The position numbers were made by a program, and so were the translations under genes. DNA of 18,648 nucleotides from contig DATGLE010000028.1 of the NCBI GenBank assembly GCA_035294325.1, forward strand, positions 1 through 18,648, read 5' to 3'. Numbering within the stretch: position 1 is the first letter of the stretch; each line of letters opens with the position of its first letter. The notes below the pieces were generated by a model, which saw only the letters and a program-made list of their open reading frames with translations, was not told the origin of the DNA and did no database searches. Of this stretch, positions 6,767-14,137 are shown piece after piece. The DNA comes from DATGLE01 sp035294325 (GTDB lineage Bacteria; Chloroflexota; Ktedonobacteria; Ktedonobacterales; Ktedonobacteraceae).

Positions 6767-8083
6767 TTATTGCTCACCTTCGCTCAGGCTGGCGAGGCGG
6801 CACATCTCCGGCCAGAGCAGCGCCACGCACAGTACCACCAGGATCGTGCCCGCGCCCCCGCTCACCACCGCGATCACCGGGCCGAGCAATTGCGCAACCA
6901 GGCCCGACTCAAAGCCGCCCAGTTGATTCGACGCTCCGACGAAGATGGAGTTGACGGCTGCCACGCGTCCACGCATCGCATCGGGCGTGCGCGTGAGCAG
7001 CAGCGTGCTGCGAATAATCACGCTGACGTTATCAAACGCGCCCAGCAGAAACAGCATCAGCAGCGAGAGCCAGAACGAACGCGACAGGCCGAAGATAATC
7101 GTAGCCAGCCCGAAAGCGGCCACCGCCAGCAGCAGCGTTCTGCCCGCCTTCTTGAACGGAGGTCGGTGCGCGACAATGAGCGCCATACAGACGGCTCCAA
7201 CAGAAGGCGCGGCCTGCAACCAGCCCAACCCCTCGGGTCCGACGCGCAAAATATCCTTCGCGAAGATTGGCAGGAGCATTGTCGCGCCGCCCAGCAGTAC
7301 GGCAAAGAGATCGAGGGTAATGGCGGCCAGGATCACCCGCGTCCTGCGCAGGAAGCTTATGCCTTCGAGCAGCGAGCGCAGCGTTGTTCGCTCTCCTGCC
7401 CTGTTGAGCGCTCTTTGCTGCCCGCCACGCAGCGGCAGCAACATGATGGCGAAGATCAAAGAGGCGGCGGCATCCAGGGCATAGACTGGCGTGGCGCTTC
7501 CAGATAGCGCAATGACAAATCCACCCAGCGCCGGTCCCACGACAGCCGCCAGTTGCCATGAACTGCTCAACCATGTAGCCGCGTTCTCATAGAGATCCTC
7601 CGGGACAGTTTGCGGCACCAGCGTCGAGCTAGCAGGGCTGTTGAAAGCCATCGCCATACCGATCACCAGCAGGCAGCCGTAAAACAGCAGCAGCGGGCCG
7701 CGTGCGTAGGAGAGTGCCGTGAGGCCAAGCGCCGCCAGCGTCAGTACGATCTGGGTTACGATCACAATCCGCTTGCGGCTATAGCGGTCCGCAGCGTGCC
7801 CCGCCGGCAGCGACAGTACGATTACGGGCAGCACCTGTACCAGCCCGACTGCGCCTAATGCCAGCGCGGATCCGGTACGGTTATACAACTCCCAGCCAAT
7901 CGCGACTGTGACCATCTGCTCGCCAATAGAGGCAACAAAGGCGCCAATAACCAGCAAACGGAAATCGCGAAAGCGCAGGGCACGATAAGGATCGTGGGAA
8001 GAACTGGCTTTTGAAGGGATCGCGGAGGATGGTGATATTTCAGCGGTCACTGGTTGTGATATTTTGTTCTCTGTATGGCTCAC
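6767..8083 (-). CDS. MFS exporter (EntS / MFS_3 type)
   Basis: This 438-residue integral membrane protein has about twelve hydrophobic segments. It has the major-facilitator motif A between segments 2 and 3 (GHAADRYSRKRIVI, matching G-x-x-x-D-R-x-x-R-R/K) and a first helix FRLLVIGAFVASIGEQMVTV typical of the enterobactin-exporter-like MFS_3 group. The first 35 residues are Ser/Pro-rich and cytosolic. A second, weaker R-x-x-R-G-R-V motif (DAMRGRVAAV) lies between segments 10 and 11. The start is a GTG at 8083 with GTGAGG a few bases upstream. The cargo is unknown; relatives export siderophores, macrolides or other small molecules. Its promoter faces away from the second M20 peptidase gene, with a modular palindrome between them. 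Confidence 0.88.
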   Translation of the reverse strand: MSHTENKISQPVTAEISPSSAIPSKASSSHDPYRALRFRDFRLLVIGAFVASIGEQMVTVAIGWELYNRTGSALALGAVGLVQVLPVIVLSLPAGHAADRYSRKRIVIVTQIVLTLAALGLTALSYARGPLLLFYGCLLVIGMAMAFNSPASSTLVPQTVPEDLYENAATWLSSSWQLAAVVGPALGGFVIALSGSATPVYALDAAASLIFAIMLLPLRGGQQRALNRAGERTTLRSLLEGISFLRRTRVILAAITLDLFAVLLGGATMLLPIFAKDILRVGPEGLGWLQAAPSVGAVCMALIVAHRPPFKKAGRTLLLAVAAFGLATIIFGLSRSFWLSLLMLFLLGAFDNVSVIIRSTLLLTRTPDAMRGRVAAVNSIFVGASNQLGGFESGLVAQLLGPVIAVVSGGAGTILVVLCVALLWPEMCRLASLSEGEQ

Positions 8084-8100
8084 GGTATTACCTCACCATC

Positions 8101-8130
8101 ATCCTACCATCATTCTCAGCGGTGTTTCAA
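8101..8130 (-). promoter_or_regulatory. Candidate promoter of the MFS gene
   Basis: On the minus strand, TTGAAA (8130-8125), 18 bp and TAGGAT (8106-8101) lie just upstream of the GTG at 8083, predicting a very short leader. Confidence 0.4.
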
Positions 8131-8172
8131 GCAAAGATATGGCACTTCCAGGGCCTTTCCATGCTCGCACTT

Positions 8173-8277
8173 CTCGCGATCCGCAAGCGGATCGCTCGAA
8201 AAGAGGGAGTGCGCAGGCGGGGACGCGCGGCCCCGCCTGCGCACTCCCTCTTTTCGAGCAGGGCTTCGCCCTGCGAG
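8173..8277. repeat. Three-hairpin modular palindrome, copy 1
   Basis: The element runs from CTCGCG (8173) to GCGAG (8277), 105 bp. A small hairpin GCGATCCGC-AA-GCGGATCGC (8176-8195) comes first. Then comes a perfect 28-bp palindrome (8195-8222 with 8231-8258; CTCGAAAAGAGGGAGTGCGC begins the arm) with an 8-nt loop. A hairpin GCAGGG-CTTCG-CCCTGC (8259-8274 region) closes it. Together with the 5-bp outer pairing this can fold as a clover-like shape. It fills most of the 336-bp space between the divergent MFS and M20 genes. Confidence 0.85.
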
Positions 8278-8419
8278 TCCTTCTGGAAACATCGGTATAT
8301 AAAAAACACTGCTGTCATATCACCAATTGCAACCTCCCCGGCGAGTGTGACATTATAGCCTTAGTGCGGGGCATGCCACTACAGCCCTTCGCCAGCACAC
8401 TAGAATCAGGAGTATTACC

Positions 8420-9778
8420 ATGACAACATCACGCGCCACAACGCATATCGACTGGGAAGCAGCGGGGAACGAAGTCGTCTCTCACCTGCAAGACCTGCTC
8501 CGGCTCGACACGCGTAACCCGCCCGGCAACGAGATCCGGGCCGCGCAACACCTGAGCGCCGTATTACAGCGCGAGGGGATCGATAGCCAGATCATAGGGC
8601 CATCGCCCGAGCGGGCTTCGCTGGTAGCGCGGCTGCGGGGTAACGGATCGGAGCCTCCACTGCTACTGATGTCGCACACCGATGTTGTGGCCGTCGAGCC
8701 TGAGAAGTGGACGCACGATCCCTTTGCCGCCGATATTGCCGATAACTTTATTTATGGTCGCGGAGCGCTCGACATGAAGAATATGGTGGCAATGGAACTG
8801 CTGACCATGCTACTGCTCAAGCGCAGCGGACAGCCATTGCGGCGCGACGTGATCTTTATGGCCGCCGCCGATGAAGAGGCCGGCGGCTGGCAGGGCGCGA
8901 GGTGGGTTGCGCAAAATTATCCCGAGTTGATCCGCGCCGAATATGCCCTTAATGAAGGAGGCGGCAATGGCATAGAGATTAATGGGAGACGCTATTATAC
9001 CGTGCAGACGGCGGAGAAGGGGACGGCGCGTTTCCGCCTGCGCACAACTGGCACGCCCGGACACGGCTCGGTTCCACATGATGACAATGCCGTGCTCAAG
9101 CTGGCCGAACTGCTCGCCAGGCTGCGCCACGCGCGCACGCCGGTGCATTTCACGGCCTCGGCTCGCGGCTATATTTCAGGCATTGCCCAGGCTCAACCGC
9201 CAGAAATCGCGCGGGCGCTGCTGGCAATCCTGGACAGCGAAGTCGGAGCCGATGCGGCCATCGACGCTTTACCGGTAGAGGACTGGATCAAACGTGAACT
9301 GCGCGCCATAATCCGCAATACCATTGCTCCGACGATGCTCAGGGCCGGCGCTCAGGTCAACGTCATCCCCTCGCTGGCCGAGGCCACGTTCGATGCGCGC
9401 ACGCTGCCCGGCTGGACAACGGATATGTTCCTCAAGGAGCTACAGGCCATCTTTGGCGAGGACGCCGACATTGAGTTCGTTCAGCCTGCCGAGCCGCTGG
9501 AAGCCGACCTGGCCTCGCCGCTTTTCGATGTCATTCAAGATGTAATGAAGAGGCACGACCCGGAGGCCACGATCATCCCCACCCTGCTGACCGGCGCTAC
9601 CGATGCAAAGGCAGTCGCTCCCCTCGGCACCAAAGTCTACGGCTTCGCGCCGGAACTCTATACCGGAGACGACGGCTGGACGCGCGTCCACGGCCACGAC
9701 GAGCGCATTCGCGTCGACGCATTGAAGTGGGGCGCGCGTGTGCTGTATGAGGTTGTGACACAATTTGCCGGATCTTGA
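8420..9778 (+). CDS. M20/M25/M40-family metallo-hydrolase
   Basis: This 452-residue protein has an ATG at 8420 with AGGAG about 8 bp upstream. Metal-site motifs are LLMSHTDVV (His86, Asp88), YGRGALDMKN (bridging Asp118) and AAADEEAGG (catalytic Glu152, metal Glu153). TTGTPGHGSVPHDDNAV is the conserved lid segment with the HGS-x-P signature of the carboxypeptidase-like branch. GATDAKAV and HGHDERIRVDAL near the end carry the C-terminal active-site His. This branch differs from the 4856-6130 protein in length and motif detail, so the two are paralogues rather than a duplication. The likely role is hydrolysis of dipeptides or N-acyl amino acids in the cytosol; the exact substrate is unknown. A perfect palindrome follows 3 bp after the stop. 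Confidence 0.92.
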   Translation: MTTSRATTHIDWEAAGNEVVSHLQDLLRLDTRNPPGNEIRAAQHLSAVLQREGIDSQIIGPSPERASLVARLRGNGSEPPLLLMSHTDVVAVEPEKWTHDPFAADIADNFIYGRGALDMKNMVAMELLTMLLLKRSGQPLRRDVIFMAAADEEAGGWQGARWVAQNYPELIRAEYALNEGGGNGIEINGRRYYTVQTAEKGTARFRLRTTGTPGHGSVPHDDNAVLKLAELLARLRHARTPVHFTASARGYISGIAQAQPPEIARALLAILDSEVGADAAIDALPVEDWIKRELRAIIRNTIAPTMLRAGAQVNVIPSLAEATFDARTLPGWTTDMFLKELQAIFGEDADIEFVQPAEPLEADLASPLFDVIQDVMKRHDPEATIIPTLLTGATDAKAVAPLGTKVYGFAPELYTGDDGWTRVHGHDERIRVDALKWGARVLYEVVTQFAGS

Positions 9779-9780
9779 AA

Positions 9781-9833
9781 AGAGAGCATGGTATGGCCCT
9801 GGCTCGAAGAGCCAGGGCCATACCATGCTCTCT
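9781..9833. terminator. Perfect 25-bp palindrome between convergent genes
   Basis: The arms 9781-9805 and 9809-9833 are perfectly complementary with a 3-nt loop GAA; the left arm starts AGAGAGCATGGTATGGCCC. It sits between the + M20 gene (stop at 9778) and the minus lipoprotein gene (stop at 9851). No long U-tract follows on either strand, so intrinsic termination in both directions is plausible but not textbook. Its ends resemble those of the core at 13907-13969. Confidence 0.6.
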
Positions 9834-9850
9834 CTTCAGGAGAACGCCGC

Positions 9851-11272
9851 TCAGGATATAGTGGCGGCGACTACTCCGTTAAGCGTGCCCACGAATATCT
9901 GATTGCCTGAAAGAGTAGGAGTGGCGAAATGCGGTATGGAGCCGACGGAGAGCGTGGTCCGTACCGCGCCGCTGGCGATATCCAGCGCATAGAGCGTCCC
10001 CTGTTTATCAAGACTGTAAACGGTATGGCCGCCTATGATCGGGGGGTAGGTGATCTGCGACTGCGCATGCCAGCCCACGTTCATTGTCGCCCCCGGCCCG
10101 ACATTGACCTGCCGCAGCCCATCAGTGCAGGGTACATACACCTGCGAGCCAACCGCGGCAGTGCCGCCAAAGGCAGCGCAGATATCCTTCACCTCGGCCT
10201 GACCACCGACACCGCCCAGGGCATCGGCGTGCAGCAGATACGCCTGGCTGGATTTGCCAGCGATGAAGATCATCCCGTCCGGCAGCAAAACAGGTCCTAT
10301 CGATCCCAGATCAGCATCGACAGCATTATCCCGCGCCCACTGCGCCGGTGCAAAGCCATCCTCCAGGCTTAACTTCGGCGAGAGGCGCAGCACCGAATCG
10401 CTGTGATCCCAATCGCCCTGCGTCACTTCGCCATTGCCTACCGCAACGTAAATGTCCCCGGCATCATCTACCGCCAGGGCAGAGGGCGCCCAGATGCCAC
10501 CCTCACGCGGCGTCGGCACACGGTAGGATAACAATCCTCCGGTCCCATCCGTTCGCGACGCGATCACGGTTCCGATGTAATCGCTGCAATCTCCAGCAAG
10601 GCCGCCGTAAGCAACGTAAACCATATTGTGCGACAGCGCCAGAGCCGCGCGCTGCTGGTGTGCACGGGGATCCATCTCAGGAAGATCGGCTGAGCGACGC
10701 ACGCGGACCTTGCCCGTGCTGGCATCAACGCCAACCAGAATATGCGCCGGTCCCTGAGATGTCTGGACCTCGGCAACGGCGAAGACGAGTCCGGTTGACG
10801 GATCATAGACAGGCGTTCCGGTAATGCCCAGCGGATCGATATCGCCACAGGGCAGCATTGAATGTGGAACGGGCGTGCCGAAGTTTGTATGCCACTGCAC
10901 CTTTCCCGTCCCTGGATCCAGAGCATAGAGCGAATCGCCCTCTGTGGCTATAATCACGCGCCCTCCGACAACCAGCGGTTCGGCGTAGACCGCGCCATCT
11001 AGTTGCGCGTTCCATGCCTGCGTGAGCCTGTTGGGATCGGGCGCGTTGGCAATGTAGCCACTACGGACGTTGTTATAGTGATACGTAGTCCAGTCGGTGC
11101 TGCTCGTCGGGGCGGTTGCGGTTACGGTTGCGGTGGTAGGGGGCAGCGTTACGGGAGTCGTATTTGCCGGCGGGCCGCTCGATTGAGACAAGATGGGATC
11201 GCAGCCAGCCAGCGCAATCAGGAGTAGTATGAATACTCCTGGCAGCATACGCCGCGTGAGTTCCTTTATCAC
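9851..11272 (-). CDS. PQQ-like beta-propeller lipoprotein
   Basis: This 473-residue protein starts at a GTG (11272), giving a basic n-region MIKELTRR, a hydrophobic stretch, and the lipobox LAGC with the modified Cys at residue 24. It is therefore an exported, membrane-anchored protein. A Ser/Thr/Pro-rich linker (about 30-60) follows, then repeated PQQ-type blades: GDSLYALDPGTGKVQW, ILVGVDASTGKVRV and GTLYALDIASGAVRTT are clear copies of the Y-A-L-D-x-x-T-G-x-x-x-W pattern. Such propellers may bind PQQ in dehydrogenases, but the many lipoproteins of this kind lack dehydrogenase residues and act as scaffolds or sensors (BamB-like). No enzyme motif is visible here, so no activity is claimed. 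It is apparently a single-gene transcript. Confidence 0.85.
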   Translation of the reverse strand: MIKELTRRMLPGVFILLLIALAGCDPILSQSSGPPANTTPVTLPPTTATVTATAPTSSTDWTTYHYNNVRSGYIANAPDPNRLTQAWNAQLDGAVYAEPLVVGGRVIIATEGDSLYALDPGTGKVQWHTNFGTPVPHSMLPCGDIDPLGITGTPVYDPSTGLVFAVAEVQTSQGPAHILVGVDASTGKVRVRRSADLPEMDPRAHQQRAALALSHNMVYVAYGGLAGDCSDYIGTVIASRTDGTGGLLSYRVPTPREGGIWAPSALAVDDAGDIYVAVGNGEVTQGDWDHSDSVLRLSPKLSLEDGFAPAQWARDNAVDADLGSIGPVLLPDGMIFIAGKSSQAYLLHADALGGVGGQAEVKDICAAFGGTAAVGSQVYVPCTDGLRQVNVGPGATMNVGWHAQSQITYPPIIGGHTVYSLDKQGTLYALDIASGAVRTTLSVGSIPHFATPTLSGNQIFVGTLNGVVAATIS

Positions 11273-11480
11273 CTTCCTGAAATCTCCTTATTCGCAGTAT
11301 AAACAACGCCTGGTCAGATCCTCATATCCTCTGTCACGTTCCCCCTCGCTACCTTTTGCGGTCCGGTTACTTAGTATAGGTAATCGTACCGGTCCCTGGC
11401 AATTTCCCAGCCCGAACAGGTAAGGTGATTTACAGTCCTCTTTCATGCGTAGATGGATTTGGACGCGAGTGGATACTGTG

Positions 11481-11531
11481 CATGGCCCGGCCCTGTCATT
11501 CCGAGTGCCGGGAATGACAAGGCCGGGCATG
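11481..11531. repeat. Palindrome with TGTCATTCC core
   Basis: CATGGCCCGGCCCTGTCATTCC pairs with GGAATGACAAGGCCGGGCATG around a 7-nt loop, with one or two bulges or mismatches. TGTCATTCC...GGAATGACA hairpins are a widespread REP-like intergenic repeat in several phyla. It lies downstream of the PhzF-like gene on its strand. Confidence 0.7.
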
Positions 11532-11588
11532 AAGTTAACGCCTATAGGGCGCCTCCTGCGGTGACTTGCGGTGGCCTGATTGTGCTAC

Positions 11589-11613
11589 TGTAGGGGCCGC
11601 CCTGGTGGCGGCC
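11589..11613. repeat. Short hairpin with a GTAGGGGC start
   Basis: GTAGGGGCCGCCCTGGTGGC folds through GGGCCGCC pairing with GGCGGCCC. It shares its first eight bases with the larger GTAGGGGC repeats and may be a minimal member. Confidence 0.5.
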
Positions 11614-11680
11614 CACGAGCTTATTCCATCGTCAATCTTGAACAGTAACATTCCATTACACGTCGCTGCTCAGAACGCAA

Positions 11681-12607
11681 TTAAGCGCCGATATCCTCAT
11701 CCAGTTCGATAGTCCCTGTGCCCATAGAGCAGCAATAGCCGCCCACGCGCACGGCTGCGATCTTACCATCATATCGCTCGATCTCGATATGCACGATGCT
11801 GGGCCGCCCCATCTCAAAGCCCTGTTCGCTGATGATCTGCGCCTCCTGGTCGCAGGTGACAACGCCATGCTGGACCAGGTAGCATCCTAACGGGCCGCTG
11901 GCCGATCCCGTTGCCGGATCCTCTGGCACTCCTACGCCAGGAGCGAACATGCGACTGTGGACCGTCGCGCCTTCTGTCTCGCCTCCGCGCGCGAAGACAA
12001 AGACGCCCGTCACGTTCAGCTCTTGCAGGATCCGCTCATATACGTCGCTGCGCAGGCGGATGCGCCGCATTGCCTCCAGATCCTTTACTGGCAGGAACAG
12101 AAAGGGCAGGCCACAGGATACTACCTCCCCTGGCAACTGCTCATCAAACACCTCCGTTTCAAGCGAGAGCAGGTCGGCGGCCAGCTGCCGGTCGGCGAAC
12201 TGCGGACCAAATGTCGGCAACGGCTGGCTCATCTGAATGAAAATCGCGCCATCATCCCGCGTCTTGAGCGTGACGGGGATAGTCCCGATTCCCTCCTCAA
12301 GCAAGATCGTCGTTTCGCGCCCGGTCAACTCGATAAGCCGCTTCCGAGCCAGGACAAACGCAGTGCCAATCGTGGGATGCCCGGCCATTGGTAGCTCGGT
12401 GCCGGGCGTGAAGATGCGGACGCGGTACGCGTGCTTCGCATCCTCCGGCGGCAGCACAAATGTCGTCTCCGAAAGATTAAATTCTTTCGCCAGAGCTTGC
12501 ATCAGTGGAGCGGATATTCCCCGGGCATCGGGAAAGACGGCGAGCGGATTACCGCCAAAGGGGCGGCGCGTAAAGACATCGACGATATGATAGGCCAGCC
12601 TCTTCAT
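11681..12607 (-). CDS. PhzF-family isomerase-like protein
   Basis: This 308-residue protein is the usual length of the family. The N-terminal half has GGNPLAVFPDA (residues 18-28), FNLSETTFV with the catalytic-type Glu47, and MAGHPTIGTAF. The C-terminal half has the matching EDPATGSASGPLGCYL. PhzF proteins are two-lobed diaminopimelate-epimerase-fold enzymes; PhzF itself isomerises a phenazine precursor, but most members have unknown substrates and no phenazine gene is present here. The ATG (12607-12605) overlaps the TGA of the aminotransferase gene by four bases (ATGA), so the two are translationally coupled and their products probably act on related amino-acid-like compounds. Confidence 0.9.
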   Translation of the reverse strand: MKRLAYHIVDVFTRRPFGGNPLAVFPDARGISAPLMQALAKEFNLSETTFVLPPEDAKHAYRVRIFTPGTELPMAGHPTIGTAFVLARKRLIELTGRETTILLEEGIGTIPVTLKTRDDGAIFIQMSQPLPTFGPQFADRQLAADLLSLETEVFDEQLPGEVVSCGLPFLFLPVKDLEAMRRIRLRSDVYERILQELNVTGVFVFARGGETEGATVHSRMFAPGVGVPEDPATGSASGPLGCYLVQHGVVTCDQEAQIISEQGFEMGRPSIVHIEIERYDGKIAAVRVGGYCCSMGTGTIELDEDIGA

Positions 12608-13839
12608 GAGTTCACCTTTTTCTCACTCATCTCATACAAGACCTGTCCCAGACGCGCAACGCCCTCGCGCAGCTTTTCAGGGGAGGAATGCGAGAAGTTC
12701 AGGCGCATAGTGTTAGCGCCCCCACCGCGCGCGTGAAACGAGGCGCCGGGCACAAACGCTACCCCGCGTTCGACTGCGGCGCGCAAGACCTCTGTTGCGT
12801 CCATCCACTCCGGCAGCGTCACCCAGAGGAACAGACCCCCTTCGGGGTGCGTCCAACTGGCGCCGGGCGGGAAATATCGCGCCAGCGCCTCCAGCATCAC
12901 ATCACGCCGTTCGCGATAGAGCCGCAGCATCTCAGGCAGGTGTTGCTCGATAAAACCCTCGCGCACCAGTTCATAGACGATCATCTGATTGAGCGACGCA
13001 GTATGCAGATCGGCTCCCTGCTTGGCCTGAACCAGCTTACGTATCACTTCGCCCGGCGCTACCACCCACGCGACTCGCAGTCCGGGCGCCAGCACCTTGG
13101 AGAACGTGCCCACATAGATGATATTCCCCTGGTAGGCGCCACCATTCCGCGCCTGCTGCTGGCTATCGAGCAGCAGCAGGCTCGGTAAGGCTTCGCCCTC
13201 AAAGCGCAGTTGTCCGTAGGGATCATCCTCGATTACCGGAACGCCGCGGCGATTGATCGCCGCGATAAGCTGCCGGCGCCGCTCCAACGGCAGGGTAGTG
13301 CCGCCGGGGTTCTGGAAGGTCGGCAACACATAGAGGCATTTCGGCTCCGCTCGCAGGGCATCGTCCAGGTTCGCGGTAATCAGGCCATGCTGGTCCGAGG
13401 GCAGCGTCATGTATTCAACTTCATAGGGATTCCAGGAGGTCAGTGCGCCCATATAGGTCGGTGACTCTACGAGCACAGTATCGCCTGGATCGAAGAATAT
13501 CTTGCCGAGCAGGTCGAGCGCCTGCTGGGAACCGGTTGTAATCAGCACGTTTTCAGCGGTCAGCCTCAATCCATCCTGCGTCATGCGTTGCGCGATCAGT
13601 TCACGCAGGGGAGGATAGCCTTCGGTGGGGCCGTATTGCAAAGCCTGGGCGCCATCGGTGCGCAAGATGTGCTGTGCTACCCGCGCCATTTTCTCGGCCG
13701 GAAAGACTTCTGGCGCTGGCAATCCCCCGGAAAAAGAGATCATATCGGGGCGGCGGGTGATTTTCAATAGCTCACGGATAGCCGAGCTTTTCATACGTCC
13801 GGTGCGCTGAGCATAAAGCTGCTCCCACGAAATCTGCAT
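12604..13839 (-). CDS. PLP-dependent aminotransferase (fold type I, LysN/2-aminoadipate type)
   Basis: This 411-residue protein has an ATG at 13839 with AAGGAG 5 bp upstream. SFSGGLPAPEVFP (about 35-47) and LQYGPTEGYPPLRE (67-80) are hallmarks of the aminoadipate/aromatic aminotransferase branch. TTGSQQALDL (101-110) binds the PLP phosphate, FQNPGG (175-180) contains the conserved Asn, EDDPYG (204-209) the Asp and Tyr that hold the pyridine ring, and GTFSKVLAPGLRVAW (244-258) the Schiff-base Lys248. There is no N-terminal GntR domain, so it is an enzyme and not a MocR regulator. It would transfer amino groups between amino acids and 2-oxoacids; relatives act on 2-aminoadipate, aromatic or branched amino acids. 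It is the first gene of a two-gene transcript with the PhzF-like protein. Confidence 0.92.
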   Translation of the reverse strand: MQISWEQLYAQRTGRMKSSAIRELLKITRRPDMISFSGGLPAPEVFPAEKMARVAQHILRTDGAQALQYGPTEGYPPLRELIAQRMTQDGLRLTAENVLITTGSQQALDLLGKIFFDPGDTVLVESPTYMGALTSWNPYEVEYMTLPSDQHGLITANLDDALRAEPKCLYVLPTFQNPGGTTLPLERRRQLIAAINRRGVPVIEDDPYGQLRFEGEALPSLLLLDSQQQARNGGAYQGNIIYVGTFSKVLAPGLRVAWVVAPGEVIRKLVQAKQGADLHTASLNQMIVYELVREGFIEQHLPEMLRLYRERRDVMLEALARYFPPGASWTHPEGGLFLWVTLPEWMDATEVLRAAVERGVAFVPGASFHARGGGANTMRLNFSHSSPEKLREGVARLGQVLYEMSEKKVNS

Positions 13840-13883
13840 CGCAACTCCTTACTTATGTATCTGATTTCCTGCATAACCGCTTT

Positions 13884-13990
13884 CTCGCGCCTGTGGCGCT
13901 TAGCGGAGAGAGTATGTTATTGGAGGAAAAATGCGCAGCACGCATTTTTCCTCCAATAACATACTCTCTGGCGCGGCTTCACCGCGCGAG
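13884..13990. repeat. Three-hairpin modular palindrome, copy 2
   Basis: The element is bounded by CTCGCG (13884) and CGCGAG (13985-13990), 107 bp in all. The left flank has CGCCTGTGGCG with weak pairing. The core is a perfect 29-bp palindrome (13907-13935 with 13941-13969; the arm starts AGAGAGTATGTTATTGG) with the 5-nt loop CAGCA. The right flank is the hairpin GCGCGG-CTTCA-CCGCGC. It lies between the divergent aminotransferase and aldolase genes. The core has no sequence relation to that of copy 1, although the layout and length match. Confidence 0.85.
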
Positions 13991-14137
13991 TGATCGGCGG
14001 AGTGAGGATGCCGCGTCTTATCCTCCAGGGATGTGATAGGTTATAGTAATTACTGTAGAGGGAGCCAGGCATATTGTCCAGAGGCAATACAGGCCAGTAT
14101 GAACCGCCAGCGAGAGTCAATCCAGAGGCAGGAGCCA

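Larger units (their letters stand above)
11273..11680. other. Gene-free spacer of 408 bp
   Basis: The spacer lies between the start of the lipoprotein gene and the end of the PhzF-like gene, both on the minus strand. It contains a 51-bp palindrome (11481-11531) and a small hairpin with a GTAGGGGC start (11589-11613). The stretch 11281-11480 should hold the lipoprotein promoter, but I found no box pair that I trust. Confidence 0.6.

Noticed and set aside
6770..7507. Long + strand frame inside the MFS gene
   Set aside because: It is the GC-rich antisense of the transporter: low hydrophobicity, runs of Gln/Arg/His, no RBS and no family motif.
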